A stretch of DNA of 64,000 bases from Bacillus sp. 522_BSPC. Its GTDB lineage: Bacteria; Bacillota; Bacilli; Bacillales; Cytobacillaceae. Positions 17,636 through 28,112 of the stretch are shown piece by piece. Within the stretch, counting starts at the first letter, position 1. The number at the start of each line of letters is the position of its first letter. The notes below the pieces were generated by a model, which was not told the DNA's origin, searched no databases, and saw only the letters and a list, made by a program, of their open reading frames with translations. The stretch is taken from NCBI RefSeq assembly GCF_001076885.1, contig NZ_JVDT01000149.1, positions 1 to 64,000 of the forward strand, in the 5' to 3' direction. The translations under genes and the position numbers were made by a program.

Positions 17636-17648
17636 TGGGGTGAGATGA

Positions 17649-18995
17649 ATGTTAAGAGGAATATTAATAGGAGTATTAACACTTGGGATAGCAGGAGTAG
17701 CCTACTGGGGCTATCAAGAGCACAAAGAGAAAAATGCAGTATTATTAAATGCAGAGAATAACTATCAAAGGGCTTTCCATGATTTAACGTATCAAGTAGA
17801 TTTACTTCATGACCAAATTGGTACAACATTAGCAATGAATTCACAAGAATCTCTTTCTCCTGCATTGGCAGAAGTATGGAGAATTACATCTGAAGCACAT
17901 TCAGATGTGGGACAGTTGCCATTAACATTGCTACCATTTAATAAAACAGAAGAATTCCTAGCAAACATTGGTGACTTTAGTTACCGTACTGCTGTAAGAG
18001 ATTTAAATTCAGAACCATTATCTGATGATGAATATAAGAAATTAGATGAATTGTATAAAGAAGCAGCAGATATCCAAGATGAATTACGAAATGTTCAGCA
18101 TCTAGTTCTGGAAAATAATCTCCGCTGGATGGATGTTGAAATGGCATTAGCCACAGATAAGCAGTTAGATAATACCATTATTGATGGTTTGAAAACCGTA
18201 GAAAATAAAGTGGAAGGTTATCAGGAAACAAGTTTTGGAGTAACAAATGTTAATATGGAAAAAAAGGACGAAAACTTCAAACATTTAAAAGGAAAGAAGA
18301 TTTCTGAAAAAGAAGCAGAAAATATTGCAAAAGAATTTGCTGAATTTAAAAATCCTGTAGATGTGAAAGTCACTGAAAGTGGAGAAGGTTCAAATTATGG
18401 ATTCTATAGTGTAACATTAAAGGAAAAAGGTACAGATATAGAAGCCAATATGGATATAACAAAACAAGGTGGATATCCAATATGGTCGATTGTTTCTCGA
18501 GATGTAAAAAAAGATAAAATTAGCCTTAATGAAGCGAATAATAATGCTGTGAAATTTTTAAAGGATCATAACTTTAAAAACTTAGCTTTATTTGAAAGTA
18601 TGCAGTATGAAAACATTGGTGTGTTTAATTTTGTAACAGAAGTCGATGGAGTAAAAATATATCCAGATAGCATAAAAATGAAAGTTGCATTAGATAATGG
18701 AAATATCATTGGCTTTGCAGCAGAGGATTATTTAATGGCAAATACAGAAAGAGAAATAAAAGATCCGGTGATATCTAAACAAGATGCATTAAAGAAAATC
18801 AACAAACAGGTTAATATTATGGATGATGGATTAGCAATAATCCTTAATGATCTTAATGAAGAAGTGTTATGTTATGAATTTATTGGAACATTAGGAGAAG
18901 ATACTTATCGGATTTATATTAACGCCGATAATGGAACAGAAGAAAAAGTTGAAAAATTAAAGAATGCTGAACCAGTTTATGAAGAAGTAGTATAA
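17649..18995 (+). CDS. ypeB: Germination protein YpeB
   Basis: Partner of SleB, needed for its accumulation and control in the spore. The 448-residue protein has an N-terminal membrane segment (about 2-20), a helical N-terminal domain (about 30-200), and PepSY-type domains in the C-terminal half. Repeats starting ISEKEAENIAKEFAEF, ISLNEANNNAVKFL and ISKQDALKKINKQV mark the three PepSY units. It lies 13 bases after sleB, has its own GGGGTGAG site, and ends in a strong terminator, so sleB-ypeB is a closed bicistronic unit. Confidence 0.95.
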   Translation: MLRGILIGVLTLGIAGVAYWGYQEHKEKNAVLLNAENNYQRAFHDLTYQVDLLHDQIGTTLAMNSQESLSPALAEVWRITSEAHSDVGQLPLTLLPFNKTEEFLANIGDFSYRTAVRDLNSEPLSDDEYKKLDELYKEAADIQDELRNVQHLVLENNLRWMDVEMALATDKQLDNTIIDGLKTVENKVEGYQETSFGVTNVNMEKKDENFKHLKGKKISEKEAENIAKEFAEFKNPVDVKVTESGEGSNYGFYSVTLKEKGTDIEANMDITKQGGYPIWSIVSRDVKKDKISLNEANNNAVKFLKDHNFKNLALFESMQYENIGVFNFVTEVDGVKIYPDSIKMKVALDNGNIIGFAAEDYLMANTEREIKDPVISKQDALKKINKQVNIMDDGLAIILNDLNEEVLCYEFIGTLGEDTYRIYINADNGTEEKVEKLKNAEPVYEEVV

Positions 18996-19009
18996 TAAAA
19001 ATAAAAAAG

Positions 19010-19051
19010 CTGTCAACAGGCTCTAAAAAGGAGAAGGTTGACAGTTTTTTT
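19010..19051 (+). terminator. Terminator of sleB-ypeB
   Basis: CTGTCAAC and GTTGACAG arms are followed by seven T. Confidence 0.85.
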
Positions 19052-19270
19052 CTCTTATTCTTAAACTCCAGTAAGACGCTCCATAAGGTGGTATTGCCAA
19101 ATATAATTTAATCATGCAATAATGATACATGAAAGTAGGTATATAGTTCGGTGTATAGAGTATATTTATGAGTCCTAAGAACTATTTACGGATAGAAGTG
19201 CTACAATTAAATAAAAATAAAGTACATAATAAAGGTAGATATAATCCAAAAAAAGGAAAGTGTGAGATAA

Positions 19271-19942
19271 GTGATTTCAATTGGAGATACATTAATTATT
19301 GAACCGATTCATGGAGAAAAAAAAGTTGATCAATATAAAAGCCGTGTTTTAGGAATGGAGGAAAAATCCCTTTATATTGAATATCCCATTCATCTTGAAA
19401 CAAATAAGCTGATTTTTCTAATGAATGGTGCTCAATTAAGAGTGAATTTTGTTACAAATGAAGGAATCGCTTATTTATTTCATTCAGAAGTAATCGGAAG
19501 AAAAAAAGATAATAATGTACCGGTGTTAATTCTTTCATTACCTAGCATAGATCAAATGATTAAAATTCAGCGAAGACAATTCGTACGGATTGAAACAAGT
19601 ATTGATATGGCTATTCATCCAATGGAAGTAGAGAACTCCTTTCAGCCATTCACAACGGTATCTTTAGATTTTAGTGCAGGGGGAGCTGCGGTTATTGTTC
19701 CTAAAAAAATATACTTAGAGGAAAATAGTAAGATAAAAGTTTCATTAGTCTTACCCTTACAGAACGGAGAGTATAATTATTTGCATCTAGATGCGGAGAT
19801 TAAAAAAATCATTGATTACAATGAAAATAGCAATAAAATGTCTATTGAATTTTTAGATATTGAGCCAGTGGATCGTCAGTCGATGTTAAGATTTAGTTTT
19901 GACCGCCAATTATCCTTAAAAAAGAAAGGGCTTGAAATCTGA
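19271..19942 (+). CDS. motI: c-di-GMP receptor, PilZ-domain flagellar clutch (MotI/YpfA)
   Basis: A 223-residue protein with an N-terminal YcgR_2-type domain (about 1-95) and a C-terminal PilZ domain (about 100-215). The c-di-GMP site is visible as RRQFVR (an RxxxR motif, near 100) and DFSAGGAAV. In B. subtilis the homologue MotI (DgrA) binds MotA at high c-di-GMP and disengages the flagellar stator. GTG 19271 follows AAAGGAAAG at a fair distance. The gene sits between ypeB and ypfB-cmk, as in B. subtilis. Confidence 0.92.
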   Translation: MISIGDTLIIEPIHGEKKVDQYKSRVLGMEEKSLYIEYPIHLETNKLIFLMNGAQLRVNFVTNEGIAYLFHSEVIGRKKDNNVPVLILSLPSIDQMIKIQRRQFVRIETSIDMAIHPMEVENSFQPFTTVSLDFSAGGAAVIVPKKIYLEENSKIKVSLVLPLQNGEYNYLHLDAEIKKIIDYNENSNKMSIEFLDIEPVDRQSMLRFSFDRQLSLKKKGLEI

Positions 19943-20062
19943 ATAAAGGAATACTAAAACTCCGATACTAACTTTATAGGATGAATTCGTATTGATGATC
20001 GCTAGGAAGTTTTACTTTCTTCTCTACGATTGTAGTAGTGGCTAGTAAAAGGAGTGCTTCGA

Positions 20063-20239
20063 ATGAAAACGGTAGAAAGAATTATAATAAAGATAATCCT
20101 GCTTCAAATCGTCTTTTTTTTAGTTGGTCAAATATTTCATATGTGGGATATTATCCCGGAAATAAGAACCATTACCCAATATGAAGGAGTTATGGATTCC
20201 AATTTTATATCCTTTCTTGAGACTTTTGGAAGAAAATAA
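20063..20239 (+). CDS. ypfB: YpfB, small membrane protein
   Basis: A 58-residue protein with one hydrophobic segment at about 7-25 (IIIKIILLQIVFFLVGQIF) and a polar tail. It matches the small DUF5359-type YpfB encoded between ypfA and cmk in Bacillaceae; the function is unknown. ATG 20063 is chosen because AAAGGAGTG lies about six bases upstream; a GTG at 20054 would lie inside that site. Short length limits certainty, but position and ribosome site support it. Confidence 0.7.
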   Translation: MKTVERIIIKIILLQIVFFLVGQIFHMWDIIPEIRTITQYEGVMDSNFISFLETFGRK

Positions 20240-20496
20240 AACATGAATGAAGAAATTTGTCTTTTTTCCTATAATTGTTATATACAAAAATGCTACATAA
20301 ATAAGCCGATATTAGTGATAAAAAATGAAAAGAAATATGTTAAAATAAAAGATAGTTAAGCCAAATTAAGGCTAGCTCTCCTAATGATGAAATGCTGCTT
20401 TTAAGAAGGATTGTATATTCTTTAGAAGCCAACAACGGTTATGGAGAATTTTAATAAGATAATTGGTATATTTGAGCCAGTAGTTCAGGAGGATTT

Positions 20497-21174
20497 ATGG
20501 AAAAGAAAATTAGCATTGCAATTGATGGCCCCGCAGCTGCAGGGAAAAGTACGGTTGCAAAGATTGTCGCAGAACAATTAGGATATATTTATATCGATAC
20601 AGGTGCGATGTATAGAGCATTAACCTATAAGGCAATAAATCATAAATTGAATTTAGAAGAAGAAGAGAATTTAATAAATATGTTAAATGAGACTGTGATT
20701 GAATTATTCCCAGGTGAGCAAGGACAATTAATTTTCTTAGATAGCAAAGACGTAACAAAGGAAATTCGTTCAAGTGAAGTAACGAACTCTGTTTCTATCG
20801 TTTCGAAGCATAAGCTTGTAAGGGAAGAAATGGTAAGAAGGCAGCAAATGTTTGCAGTAAATGGTGGAGTGGTAATGGATGGTAGAGATATCGGCACCCA
20901 TGTGATTCCTACTGCTGAGGTGAAAGTATTCCTTTTAGCGTCTGTTGATGAAAGAGCTTTTAGAAGACATAAAGAGAACATAGAAAAAGGATATGAATCT
21001 GACTTAGAACAATTAAAACAGGAAATTGCTGCAAGGGATAAATTAGATTCAGAACGTGAAGTTGCCCCCCTTAAGAAGGCGGATGATGCGATTGAAATCG
21101 ACACAACTTCTTTATCTATTTATAATGTAGTAGATAAAATCATGGAATTAACAAGAGAAAAAATAAGCAATTAA
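20497..21174 (+). CDS. cmk: Cytidylate kinase
   Basis: It phosphorylates CMP and dCMP with ATP. The 225-residue protein begins with the P-loop GPAAAGKST (about 10-18), followed by [19 protein letters not shown] and the lid segment RRHKEN. It has the full bacterial length, including the CMP-binding insert (about 60-100). GGAGG precedes the ATG. An extended -10 (TG, one base, TAAAAT at 20341) lies about 150 bases upstream without a clear -35. It is followed by ypfD, as in B. subtilis and many bacteria where cmk and an S1 gene are linked. Confidence 0.96.
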   Translation: MEKKISIAIDGPAAAGKSTVAKIVAEQLGYIYIDTGAMYRALTYKAINHKLNLEEEENLINMLNETVIELFPGEQGQLIFLDSKDVTKEIRSSEVTNSVSIVSKHKLVREEMVRRQQMFAVNGGVVMDGRDIGTHVIPTAEVKVFLLASVDERAFRRHKENIEKGYESDLEQLKQEIAARDKLDSEREVAPLKKADDAIEIDTTSLSIYNVVDKIMELTREKISN

Positions 21175-21361
21175 TTTTAACAGATAGAAGATCCACTTAA
21201 TCTTAAAAACTAGTCTAGTGTTTCTTGCTTGACAAAAAAACAAGTTTGTAAGAAGTTTAAAGAGAAGAATTCTTAAAATTCGTATGCATGATAAATTTAT
21301 TTAAGCTGCAGGATGTTTTTAAACAAATATTTATGCAGGTAGAGTCGAAGGAGGAGTACAT

Positions 21362-22501
21362 ATGTCTGAGGAATTAAATGATGTAGTTGTAAATAATTAT
21401 TCTGTTGGAGACGTAGTAAATGGTCAGATTACGAAGGTAGAAGAAAAACAGGTAATTGTTGCAATCAGTGATAGTAAACTTGATGGGATACTTCCAATAA
21501 GTGAATTATCAAGCTTGCACATTGAAAAAGCAAGTGATGTTGTGTCAGAAGGAGACAAGCTTGAATTAGAAGTTATTAAAGTGGAAGAGGATGCCCTTGT
21601 TTTATCAAAAAGAAAAGTCGATGCCAAAAAGGCGTGGGATCAACTTGAAGAGAAGTTTAATTCAGGTGAAGTTTTCGAAGCAGAAGTAAAAGACGTTGTT
21701 AAAGGCGGACTTGTTGTTGATCTTGGTGTAAGAGGCTTTGTACCTGCATCCTTAGTAGAAGCTCATTATGTAGAAGACTTTTCTGATTACAAAGGTAAGA
21801 CAATTTCTTTTAAAATTGTCGAACTAGAAAAAGATAAAAGCCGCCTTATTCTATCCCATCGCGCTGTAGTAGAGGAAGAGAAAAGTAAGCAAAAGCAAAA
21901 TCTTCTTGACTCGATTGAAGCTGGCCAAACACTAACAGGTACTGTACAAAGAATTACTGATTTTGGTGCGTTTGTTGACTTGGGAGGCATTGATGGATTA
22001 GTTCATATTTCTCAATTGTCCCATGAACATATTTCTAGCCCAACAGATGTAGTTCAAGAAGGTCAGGAAGTAAATGTGAAGGTACTAAGTGTAGATCGTA
22101 ATAATGACCGTATCTCTTTATCTATTAAAGAAACACAGCCAGGACCATGGGCGAACATTGCAGATCGTGCTGAAAAAGGTAGTGTACTAGATGGAACAGT
22201 TAAGCGTATTGTTTCATATGGCGCGTTTGTTGAAGTGTTCCCAGGGGTAGAAGGACTTGTGCATATTTCACAAATCGCCCATAAACATATTGGAACACCA
22301 CATGAAGTGCTAAAAGAAGGTCAAGAAGTTCAAGTGAAAGTTTTAGATGTTAACGAAGAAGACCAACGCCTTTCACTAAGTATTAAAGAACTTACAGAGA
22401 AAGAAGTGGATGAGGAAGAAGTGTATGAGCTTCCTGAAGAATCAAAAGGTTTCCAATTAGGTGATATGATTGGAGAACAATTGAAAAAGTTGAAAAACTA
22501 A
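21362..22501 (+). CDS. ypfD: S1 RNA-binding protein YpfD (RpsA-like)
   Basis: A 379-residue protein with four S1 domains, starting at about 16, 101, 186 and 271, each with the GxV.G.V pattern followed by the G.V..S/R..-type end (for example [15 protein letters not shown] in domain three). Escherichia coli S1 has six, so this short Bacillus version is not a strict equivalent; it binds RNA but is not essential in B. subtilis. The ATG follows GAAGGAGGAG. A terminator ends the unit. Confidence 0.93.
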   Translation: MSEELNDVVVNNYSVGDVVNGQITKVEEKQVIVAISDSKLDGILPISELSSLHIEKASDVVSEGDKLELEVIKVEEDALVLSKRKVDAKKAWDQLEEKFNSGEVFEAEVKDVVKGGLVVDLGVRGFVPASLVEAHYVEDFSDYKGKTISFKIVELEKDKSRLILSHRAVVEEEKSKQKQNLLDSIEAGQTLTGTVQRITDFGAFVDLGGIDGLVHISQLSHEHISSPTDVVQEGQEVNVKVLSVDRNNDRISLSIKETQPGPWANIADRAEKGSVLDGTVKRIVSYGAFVEVFPGVEGLVHISQIAHKHIGTPHEVLKEGQEVQVKVLDVNEEDQRLSLSIKELTEKEVDEEEVYELPEESKGFQLGDMIGEQLKKLKN

Positions 22502-22537
22502 TTTCTTTGTTTCGTTAAATAGAAAGAAGATATAATA

Positions 22538-22567
22538 GGGTGGCCATTTTTTTAGGTCACCCTTTTT
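22538..22567 (+). terminator. Terminator of ypfD
   Basis: GGGTGGCC and GGTCACCC arms around a T-rich loop are followed by TTTTT. The ypzI stop lies eight bases beyond on the other strand. Confidence 0.85.
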
Positions 22568-22574
22568 GCAATGC

Positions 22575-22712
22575 CTACTTATTATCGTTTAATAATCTGC
22601 CTTCTTCAGGACTTTGTAATCGAGTTGAACCATTATAATGAAGTGCTTGGTCACGGTCAGACTCTACTCGGTTACTTTGTTTTAATTTTTTTTCCTGTCT
22701 ATCCTTAGCCAT
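22575..22712 (-). CDS. ypzI: YpzI-family small protein
   Basis: A 45-residue hydrophilic protein: it starts MAKDRQEKKLKQSNRVESDR and continues with DQALHYNGSTRL. From memory this closely matches YpzI of B. subtilis, encoded at the same place between ypfD and yphA. A GGGAGGT ribosome site lies ahead of the ATG. The function is unknown; the charged composition suggests a basic, possibly nucleic-acid-associated or spore protein, but that is a guess. The gene is easily missed because of its size. Confidence 0.8.
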   Translation of the reverse strand: MAKDRQEKKLKQSNRVESDRDQALHYNGSTRLQSPEEGRLLNDNK

Positions 22713-22929
22713 AGAATTTACCTCCCAAAATAATTAATTGATTCCATTCATGACATGGTCCGTTCACTTCCTTAATGGAAGTTTCTTTTTAGTATTCTAC
22801 AGAATAGTCGAAACTACATGATGAAAAAAATTCCTTTTGCATAGCAACATATTTCCTTTGTTTACTTGTATCTTTTTCGTTTAAATTACATCCTGCCGAG
22901 ACATAATGGGAATTAGGAGAGTGAGTATA

Positions 22930-23538
22930 ATGGAGGGATCAATCTTTTTATTTTGTGCATGGTTTATCTGGATTGTTACGACGTTTTTTTTACAAAAAGA
23001 TAATCCGAAGCGAACTAAATATTCCATTTATGTATTAATAGCAATTGTTTTAAGCCCCTTTAAATGGGAGTGGCATGAAATAAGTAGTTCTGTTTTACTT
23101 TTGAGTATATTAATTATCTCGTTTTATTCTACTGGTCGTTTACGATGGAAAACGACTATTTATATTATCATAGCGTCCTTTTTTACGATGTTAGCTTATG
23201 CCACATATGAACTGATGGCAATCATTGATCCTATCTGGGTATTTATTCCAGGACCTTGGCTTAAAGTAAGTATATTGTTTGTCCTAGTTATCCTTTTACA
23301 TAAAAATATAGTCTGTCAAATACTTATTTTGCTAATTGGAAGTAGCACTGGAGAAATATTATTGAGTAGCATTTTAAGAAATTATCAGATGGAATATTAT
23401 ATTGGTTCTTTGAGCTTTTTTGACTATTTAATGCCTGGTGTAGTTGGATTCTTATCCCTATTTTATATAAGAATGACACTAGTAAAATGGGAACAGCATG
23501 TATTTATGCTTGAAAAGGAGAGACAAAAAAATATATGA
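22930..23538 (+). CDS. ypha: YphA, polytopic membrane protein
   Basis: A 202-residue protein with about six or seven membrane segments and no recognisable catalytic motif. It lies directly upstream of the YIEGIA gene with a four-base overlap, so it should be co-expressed with that sporulation pair. ATG 22930 is chosen because AGGAGAG lies eight bases upstream; in-frame ATG 22906 lacks a site. The function is unknown. Confidence 0.75.
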   Translation: MEGSIFLFCAWFIWIVTTFFLQKDNPKRTKYSIYVLIAIVLSPFKWEWHEISSSVLLLSILIISFYSTGRLRWKTTIYIIIASFFTMLAYATYELMAIIDPIWVFIPGPWLKVSILFVLVILLHKNIVCQILILLIGSSTGEILLSSILRNYQMEYYIGSLSFFDYLMPGVVGFLSLFYIRMTLVKWEQHVFMLEKERQKNI

Positions 23539-24425
23539 GTAACTTTACTTATCCAATTTTACTTGGAGTAATTGTTGGGACAATATTAAGAATGTATATG
23601 CTAAGAACAGATTATCGCCAATATCCTACTTATTTGCATGGGAAAATTATTCATATCGCGCTAGGCTTCATAGCAGCAGGGCTGGGTTCCGTGGCCATTC
23701 CTGCAATCTTAAACAAAGATTATACAGCAGTAACTTTCTTAACTGTTGCAGCTTCTCAATTTCGAGAGGTTAGAAATATGGAACGAAATACGCTTACGGA
23801 GTTGGATAGTTTCGAAATGGTTCCAAGAGGAAAAACGTATATTGAAGGAATTGCTATTGCTTTTGAAAGCAGGAACTATTTGGTAATGTTTGCAGGTCTT
23901 TTAAGCACCTTTGGCTATATTATTTATAATATATGGACAGGTATTCTTGCAGCAATCATCTCTGTAATCATAGCGAAAAAATTGATGTCTGGTGGTCAAT
24001 TAAAGGATATTGTAGATATTTCATATGCAAAGCCAATGTTTGATGATTCGGGTCTATATGTAGATACCATTTATATTATGAATATTGGTTTGCCAGAGCG
24101 GCAGAAGGAAGTCTTAAAGTATGGAATGGGCTTTATCTTGACTCCTAAAAATTTTAATGCCAGAACTACCATTGCAAATTTAGGACAGAGGCAGGCAATT
24201 CTATATGATGTGACTACTGCTCTTGGTGTCTATCGAGACTCTGGAACACCCGCATTAGTACCATTAGCTAAACGGGATTTAGAGGATGGAAGGGTGGCTG
24301 TATTCGTGCTACCTCAAATACAAAATGAAAAAAAGGCGATTAGTATTATTGGAGCCGTGCCAACGTTAGAAAATGCCATTCGGATGCCCAGTAAACGCTT
24401 AGAAAGAGAGGGAGAGATAGAATGA
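23535..24425 (+). CDS. yphB: YIEGIA-domain membrane protein (YphB)
   Basis: A 296-residue protein with several membrane segments in the first half and a soluble C-terminal part. The diagnostic GKTYIEGIAIAFESRN stretch lies near 95-110. The family is confined to endospore formers and tied to spore envelope formation; the mechanism is not settled. It overlaps yphA by four bases and the next small gene by four bases, so all three are translationally coupled. Confidence 0.87.
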   Translation: MSNFTYPILLGVIVGTILRMYMLRTDYRQYPTYLHGKIIHIALGFIAAGLGSVAIPAILNKDYTAVTFLTVAASQFREVRNMERNTLTELDSFEMVPRGKTYIEGIAIAFESRNYLVMFAGLLSTFGYIIYNIWTGILAAIISVIIAKKLMSGGQLKDIVDISYAKPMFDDSGLYVDTIYIMNIGLPERQKEVLKYGMGFILTPKNFNARTTIANLGQRQAILYDVTTALGVYRDSGTPALVPLAKRDLEDGRVAVFVLPQIQNEKKAISIIGAVPTLENAIRMPSKRLEREGEIE

Positions 24426-24607
24426 ATTTAGAAAAATACATTTTAGCCTCCATTACAACTAATCCAAGCAAAGTCGCACCAGGAAACGGTGTGTATTATT
24501 GTGAAAATACGACTGAGATGGAGAATGTTGCCACTAATCTAGAAGCTATATTAGATGGGATTGCTCATAAAATTGGGGAGGAAGTTTATATTATAGTAAA
24601 GCATTAA
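24422..24607 (+). CDS. Small capping-complex subunit for YIEGIA
   Basis: A 61-residue soluble protein beginning MNLEKYILASITTNPSKVAP. It overlaps the YIEGIA gene by four bases (ATGA), and this small partner usually follows YIEGIA genes in spore formers; protein families name it the capping complex subunit. It probably forms an obligate complex with the membrane protein. No catalytic motif is visible. Confidence 0.78.
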   Translation: MNLEKYILASITTNPSKVAPGNGVYYCENTTEMENVATNLEAILDGIAHKIGEEVYIIVKH

Positions 24608-25186
24608 ATGCAAATTAGATAAAGTTTTCCAATGAAGAAGGAAGTTTTCAATAGGATTTAGTTTATAAAAGATTAGGGTGTAAGGGAGCTTATATATTTT
24701 ATAAAAACCAATATATACGAATTAGCGCATACATTGTGAAAAAGTTATAAAAATGATGATTATTGTAAAGAAATGTAGTTTTCTGTTGCTTGGATAACAT
24801 CTCTTTGATAAACTGTTTTAGTTAGGGGTCTACTTCTCTATTTTAGGGTTAGCCCCTATTTTTACTATTTTTTGTTAAAGGGTATTACTTGAGCAATCGA
24901 TTATTGGTTTCATTATGTTTAGAATCTTAGGAATAAGTTTTTCATTTTGTTTTTAATCTTGCTTATAAGAGTGTGATTTCAGCCTAAAAAACAACAAATT
25001 CGAATGATAAAGAATTCTAATATCCACGAAACTAAAAAGCGGAAGTACTATATTTTCATGTACTTATGTTATAAAGGTAATAAATAATTTAAGAATGTTC
25101 TTTAACACTGTGATTACTTAGTTACTATTTTTTTAAGGAATCATGTGGCATGGATAGAATGATTATGTGTGAAGGGAATGATAGCG
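24608..25186. other. Intergenic region upstream of der
   Basis: About 580 bases without a supported gene. It contains a terminator (24823-24864) for the yphA-YIEGIA unit and a small hairpin AAGTAC/GTACTT at about 25044-25066. In the B. subtilis map only a short gap lies here. Nothing else was recognised. Confidence 0.5.
24823..24864 (+). terminator. Terminator downstream of the YIEGIA unit
   Basis: TAGGGG and CCCCTA arms, with a competing GGGTTAGCCC pairing in the loop side, are followed by TTTTT. Confidence 0.65.
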
Positions 25187-26497
25187 ATGGCTAAACCAGT
25201 TATTGCGATAGTTGGAAGACCGAATGTAGGAAAATCGACTATCTTTAATCGGATAGTGGGAGAACGTATTTCAATTGTGGAAGATATACCAGGAGTAACG
25301 AGAGATCGTATTTATAGCTCTGCAGAATGGTTAAACCATGATTTTAATCTTATTGATACAGGTGGAATCGATATTGGGGATGAACCATTTTTAGATCAAA
25401 TACGTATGCAAGCGGAGATAGCAATAGAAGAGGCAGATGTTATTATCTTTATAACAAATGGTCGTGAAGGGGTTACTTCTGCCGATGAAGAAGTTGCAAA
25501 AATATTGTATAAAGCTAAAAAGCCAGTTGTTCTTGCCGTTAATAAAGTAGATAATCCGGATATGAGAGAACAAATCTATGATTTTTATGCATTAGGATTT
25601 GGCGAACCATTTCCAATTTCAGGATCTCATGGTTTAGGTCTCGGTGATTTATTGGATGAAGCTGCAAAGCATTTTCCTAAGCATGATACAAAGGATTACG
25701 GTGATGATATTATTAAATTTTCTCTTATTGGGAGACCAAATGTAGGGAAATCATCCTTAGTTAATGCAATGTTAGGAGAAGATCGAGTAATCGTTAGTAA
25801 TGTAGCTGGTACTACTCGAGATGCAATTGATTCTGAGGTAACGGTTAACGGAGAAAAGTTTGTTATTATCGATACAGCAGGAATGAGAAAAAAAGGAAAA
25901 GTATACGAATCTACAGAGAAATATAGTGTATTACGAGCATTGCGAGCAATTGAAAGATCGGATGTTGTTTTAGTTGTTATTGATGGAGAAGAAGGAATTA
26001 TTGAACAGGATAAAAAAATTGCTGGATATGCACATGAAGCTGGAAGAGCAGTGATTATTGTCGTGAATAAATGGGATGCAGTAGAAAAAGATGAGAAAAC
26101 AATGAAAACATTTGAACAAAATATTAGGGAACATTTCTTATTCCTTGATTATGCTCCAATTGTTTTCCTTTCAGCAAAAACGAAGAAACGGATTCATACA
26201 TTAATACCGATGATTAAAGTTGCTAGCGAAAATCATACTCGTAGAGTGGAAACAAGTGTGTTGAACGATGTTATAATGGATGCTGTAGCGATGAATCCTA
26301 CTCCAACCGATAAAGGTAAACGATTGAAAATATACTACACTACCCAGGTTGCGGTTGGACCACCAACTTTTGTCGTTTTTGTCAATGATCCAGAATTACT
26401 TCACTTTTCTTATGAGCGATTTTTAGAAAATCGTATTAGAGATGCATTTGGTTTTGAGGGAACACCGATTAAAATCTTTGCAAGAGAAAGAAAATAA
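25187..26497 (+). CDS. der: Ribosome-assembly GTPase Der (EngA)
   Basis: An essential double GTPase for 50S subunit maturation. The 436-residue protein has two G domains with identical P-loops GRPNVGKS (about 9-16 and 182-189), DTGG and DTAG switch motifs, and NKVD and NKWD specificity motifs. A KH-like C-terminal domain (about 355-436) follows. ATG 25187 gives the usual length; GTG 25169 would add six residues. gpsA follows by 16 bases, a conserved pairing. Confidence 0.97.
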   Translation: MAKPVIAIVGRPNVGKSTIFNRIVGERISIVEDIPGVTRDRIYSSAEWLNHDFNLIDTGGIDIGDEPFLDQIRMQAEIAIEEADVIIFITNGREGVTSADEEVAKILYKAKKPVVLAVNKVDNPDMREQIYDFYALGFGEPFPISGSHGLGLGDLLDEAAKHFPKHDTKDYGDDIIKFSLIGRPNVGKSSLVNAMLGEDRVIVSNVAGTTRDAIDSEVTVNGEKFVIIDTAGMRKKGKVYESTEKYSVLRALRAIERSDVVLVVIDGEEGIIEQDKKIAGYAHEAGRAVIIVVNKWDAVEKDEKTMKTFEQNIREHFLFLDYAPIVFLSAKTKKRIHTLIPMIKVASENHTRRVETSVLNDVIMDAVAMNPTPTDKGKRLKIYYTTQVAVGPPTFVVFVNDPELLHFSYERFLENRIRDAFGFEGTPIKIFARERK

Positions 26498-26513
26498 TAG
26501 AGGTGTAAAGAAG

Positions 26514-27563
26514 ATGAAAATTCAAAAAACTGTAGCGATGATTGGTGCTGGCAGTTGGGGAACAGCACTTTCATTAGTACTTGGCGATAATGGTCATACT
26601 GTTCGTATTTGGGGTAAAGATGAGAAAAATATTGCAGAGATCAATAATTTGCATCAAAATAATAAATATTTACCAGGTATAACCTTACCTAAAGAAGTAG
26701 TCGGAACTACATCTTTAGAAGAAAGTGTTCGCAATGTTGATTTTATTATTTTAGCTATACCAACAAAAGCGATGCGAGAGGTTATTCCGCAATTGCTTCC
26801 ATATATAAACGAACCAAAAACAATCATTCATGTTAGTAAAGGAATTGAGCCTGAAACGTTAATGCGTATTTCTGAAATTATCGAGGAAGAGATACCAGAA
26901 AGTAAACGAAAAAGCATTGTTGTATTATCAGGTCCTAGTCATGCAGAGGAAGTGAGTCTTCGACATCCGACGACCGTTACAGTATCATCCAAGAATATGA
27001 CCGAAGCAGAACTTGTTCAAGATTTATTTATTAATCATAATTTCAGGGTTTATACAAATCCAGATCTTATAGGTGTTGAAATTGGCGGAGCATTAAAAAA
27101 TATCATTGCAGTTTGTGCAGGTATTGCAGATGGTTTAGGATTTGGTGATAATGCCAAGGCAGCTTTAATAACAAGAGGACTTGCTGAAATGGCTAGGCTG
27201 GGAACAAGAATGGGAGCAAATCCCCTTACGTTTGCAGGTTTGACTGGGATTGGAGATTTAATTGTTACATGTACAAGTGTCCATTCTAGAAACTGGAGAG
27301 CTGGTAACATGCTTGGAAAAGGCCAAGTGTTAGATGAAGTTCTTGCTCAAATGGGTATGGTTGTGGAAGGAATTCGGACTACAAAAGCTGCACATCAGCT
27401 GTCAGAAAAATATGGTGTTACGATGCCTATTACGAATGCTTTATTCCAGATTTTATTTAATGATCAAGATGCAAAAGCTGCCGTAGAGAGCTTAATGGCA
27501 AGAGGAAAAACGAATGAAATGGAAGATTTAATAAACATCCTTGCCTCTCAGTACATAGAATAA
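26514..27563 (+). CDS. gpsA: Glycerol-3-phosphate dehydrogenase [NAD(P)+]
   Basis: It reduces dihydroxyacetone phosphate to sn-glycerol 3-phosphate for phospholipid and teichoic-acid synthesis. The 349-residue enzyme starts with the nucleotide motif [10 protein letters not shown]. The catalytic lysine lies in the [12 protein letters not shown] segment, and the substrate loop in GLAEMARLG. The start at 26514 follows AGAGGTG; an open frame upstream overlaps der and is not used. It probably forms an operon with der and ends in hairpin terminators. Confidence 0.96.
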   Translation: MKIQKTVAMIGAGSWGTALSLVLGDNGHTVRIWGKDEKNIAEINNLHQNNKYLPGITLPKEVVGTTSLEESVRNVDFIILAIPTKAMREVIPQLLPYINEPKTIIHVSKGIEPETLMRISEIIEEEIPESKRKSIVVLSGPSHAEEVSLRHPTTVTVSSKNMTEAELVQDLFINHNFRVYTNPDLIGVEIGGALKNIIAVCAGIADGLGFGDNAKAALITRGLAEMARLGTRMGANPLTFAGLTGIGDLIVTCTSVHSRNWRAGNMLGKGQVLDEVLAQMGMVVEGIRTTKAAHQLSEKYGVTMPITNALFQILFNDQDAKAAVESLMARGKTNEMEDLINILASQYIE

Positions 27564-27577
27564 GAAAAAGATGTGTA

Positions 27578-27620
27578 TTTTTCATCCTTTCTTATAAAAG
27601 GATGAAAAAGGAATCTTTTT
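27578..27620 (+). terminator. Terminator-like hairpin after gpsA
   Basis: A 13-bp perfect stem pairs 27578-27590 with 27597-27609, with TTTTT a few bases further on (27616-27620). Confidence 0.55.
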
Positions 27621-27726
27621 AAGCAAATATAGGCGTTTTAATGGTTCGAAAATGGATGTAATAACATAAAATGTTTTGAAGCAACCTAGTGGAATGAACA
27701 GGGTATGGGTCAAATAGTTGATGGAT

Positions 27727-27770
27727 AATCAAAGTGAAAAGTTTCCCCTACTTTTTACTTTGATTTTTTT
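27727..27770. terminator. Intrinsic terminator
   Basis: AATCAAAGTGAAAAGT (27727-27742) pairs with 27750-27765 with one mismatch, followed by T. The gpsA message may end here if it passes the first hairpin. Confidence 0.7.
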
Positions 27771-28075
27771 ATTTTTCCCATTTTTAAACTTCAGGAAGAA
27801 GCAACAGAAAGCTTAGGATAATTTGAGGAAGAAAGTGGAAGATAAAACTATCCGTGAAGGTTAAATTGCCTCAACTACCCATTAGGTGTCAGGAAAGAAA
27901 GCATCCACAAATGGAAGTTCGCTTAAATCATAGTGATGATTTAGTTTAAATGCTTTATTATAGAGATGTGTGAAAACCTTGAAACATGTTGGTTAACTAG
28001 AAAGACTGGCTGATTAATATTATTTTCCCTTCCTTGTCTCTTTTCTATCTTTTTTCCAAACAAAAATGTCATATC

Positions 28076-28112
28076 CCTTCTCTTCATGTATATATTGAAG
28101 AGAAGGTTTTTT
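28076..28112 (+). terminator. Intrinsic terminator upstream of spoIVA
   Basis: CCTTCTCTTCA and TGAAGAGAAGG form an 11-bp perfect stem with TTTTTTATTTTAT after it. No gene ends just upstream, which hints at an unannotated short transcript. Confidence 0.8.
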
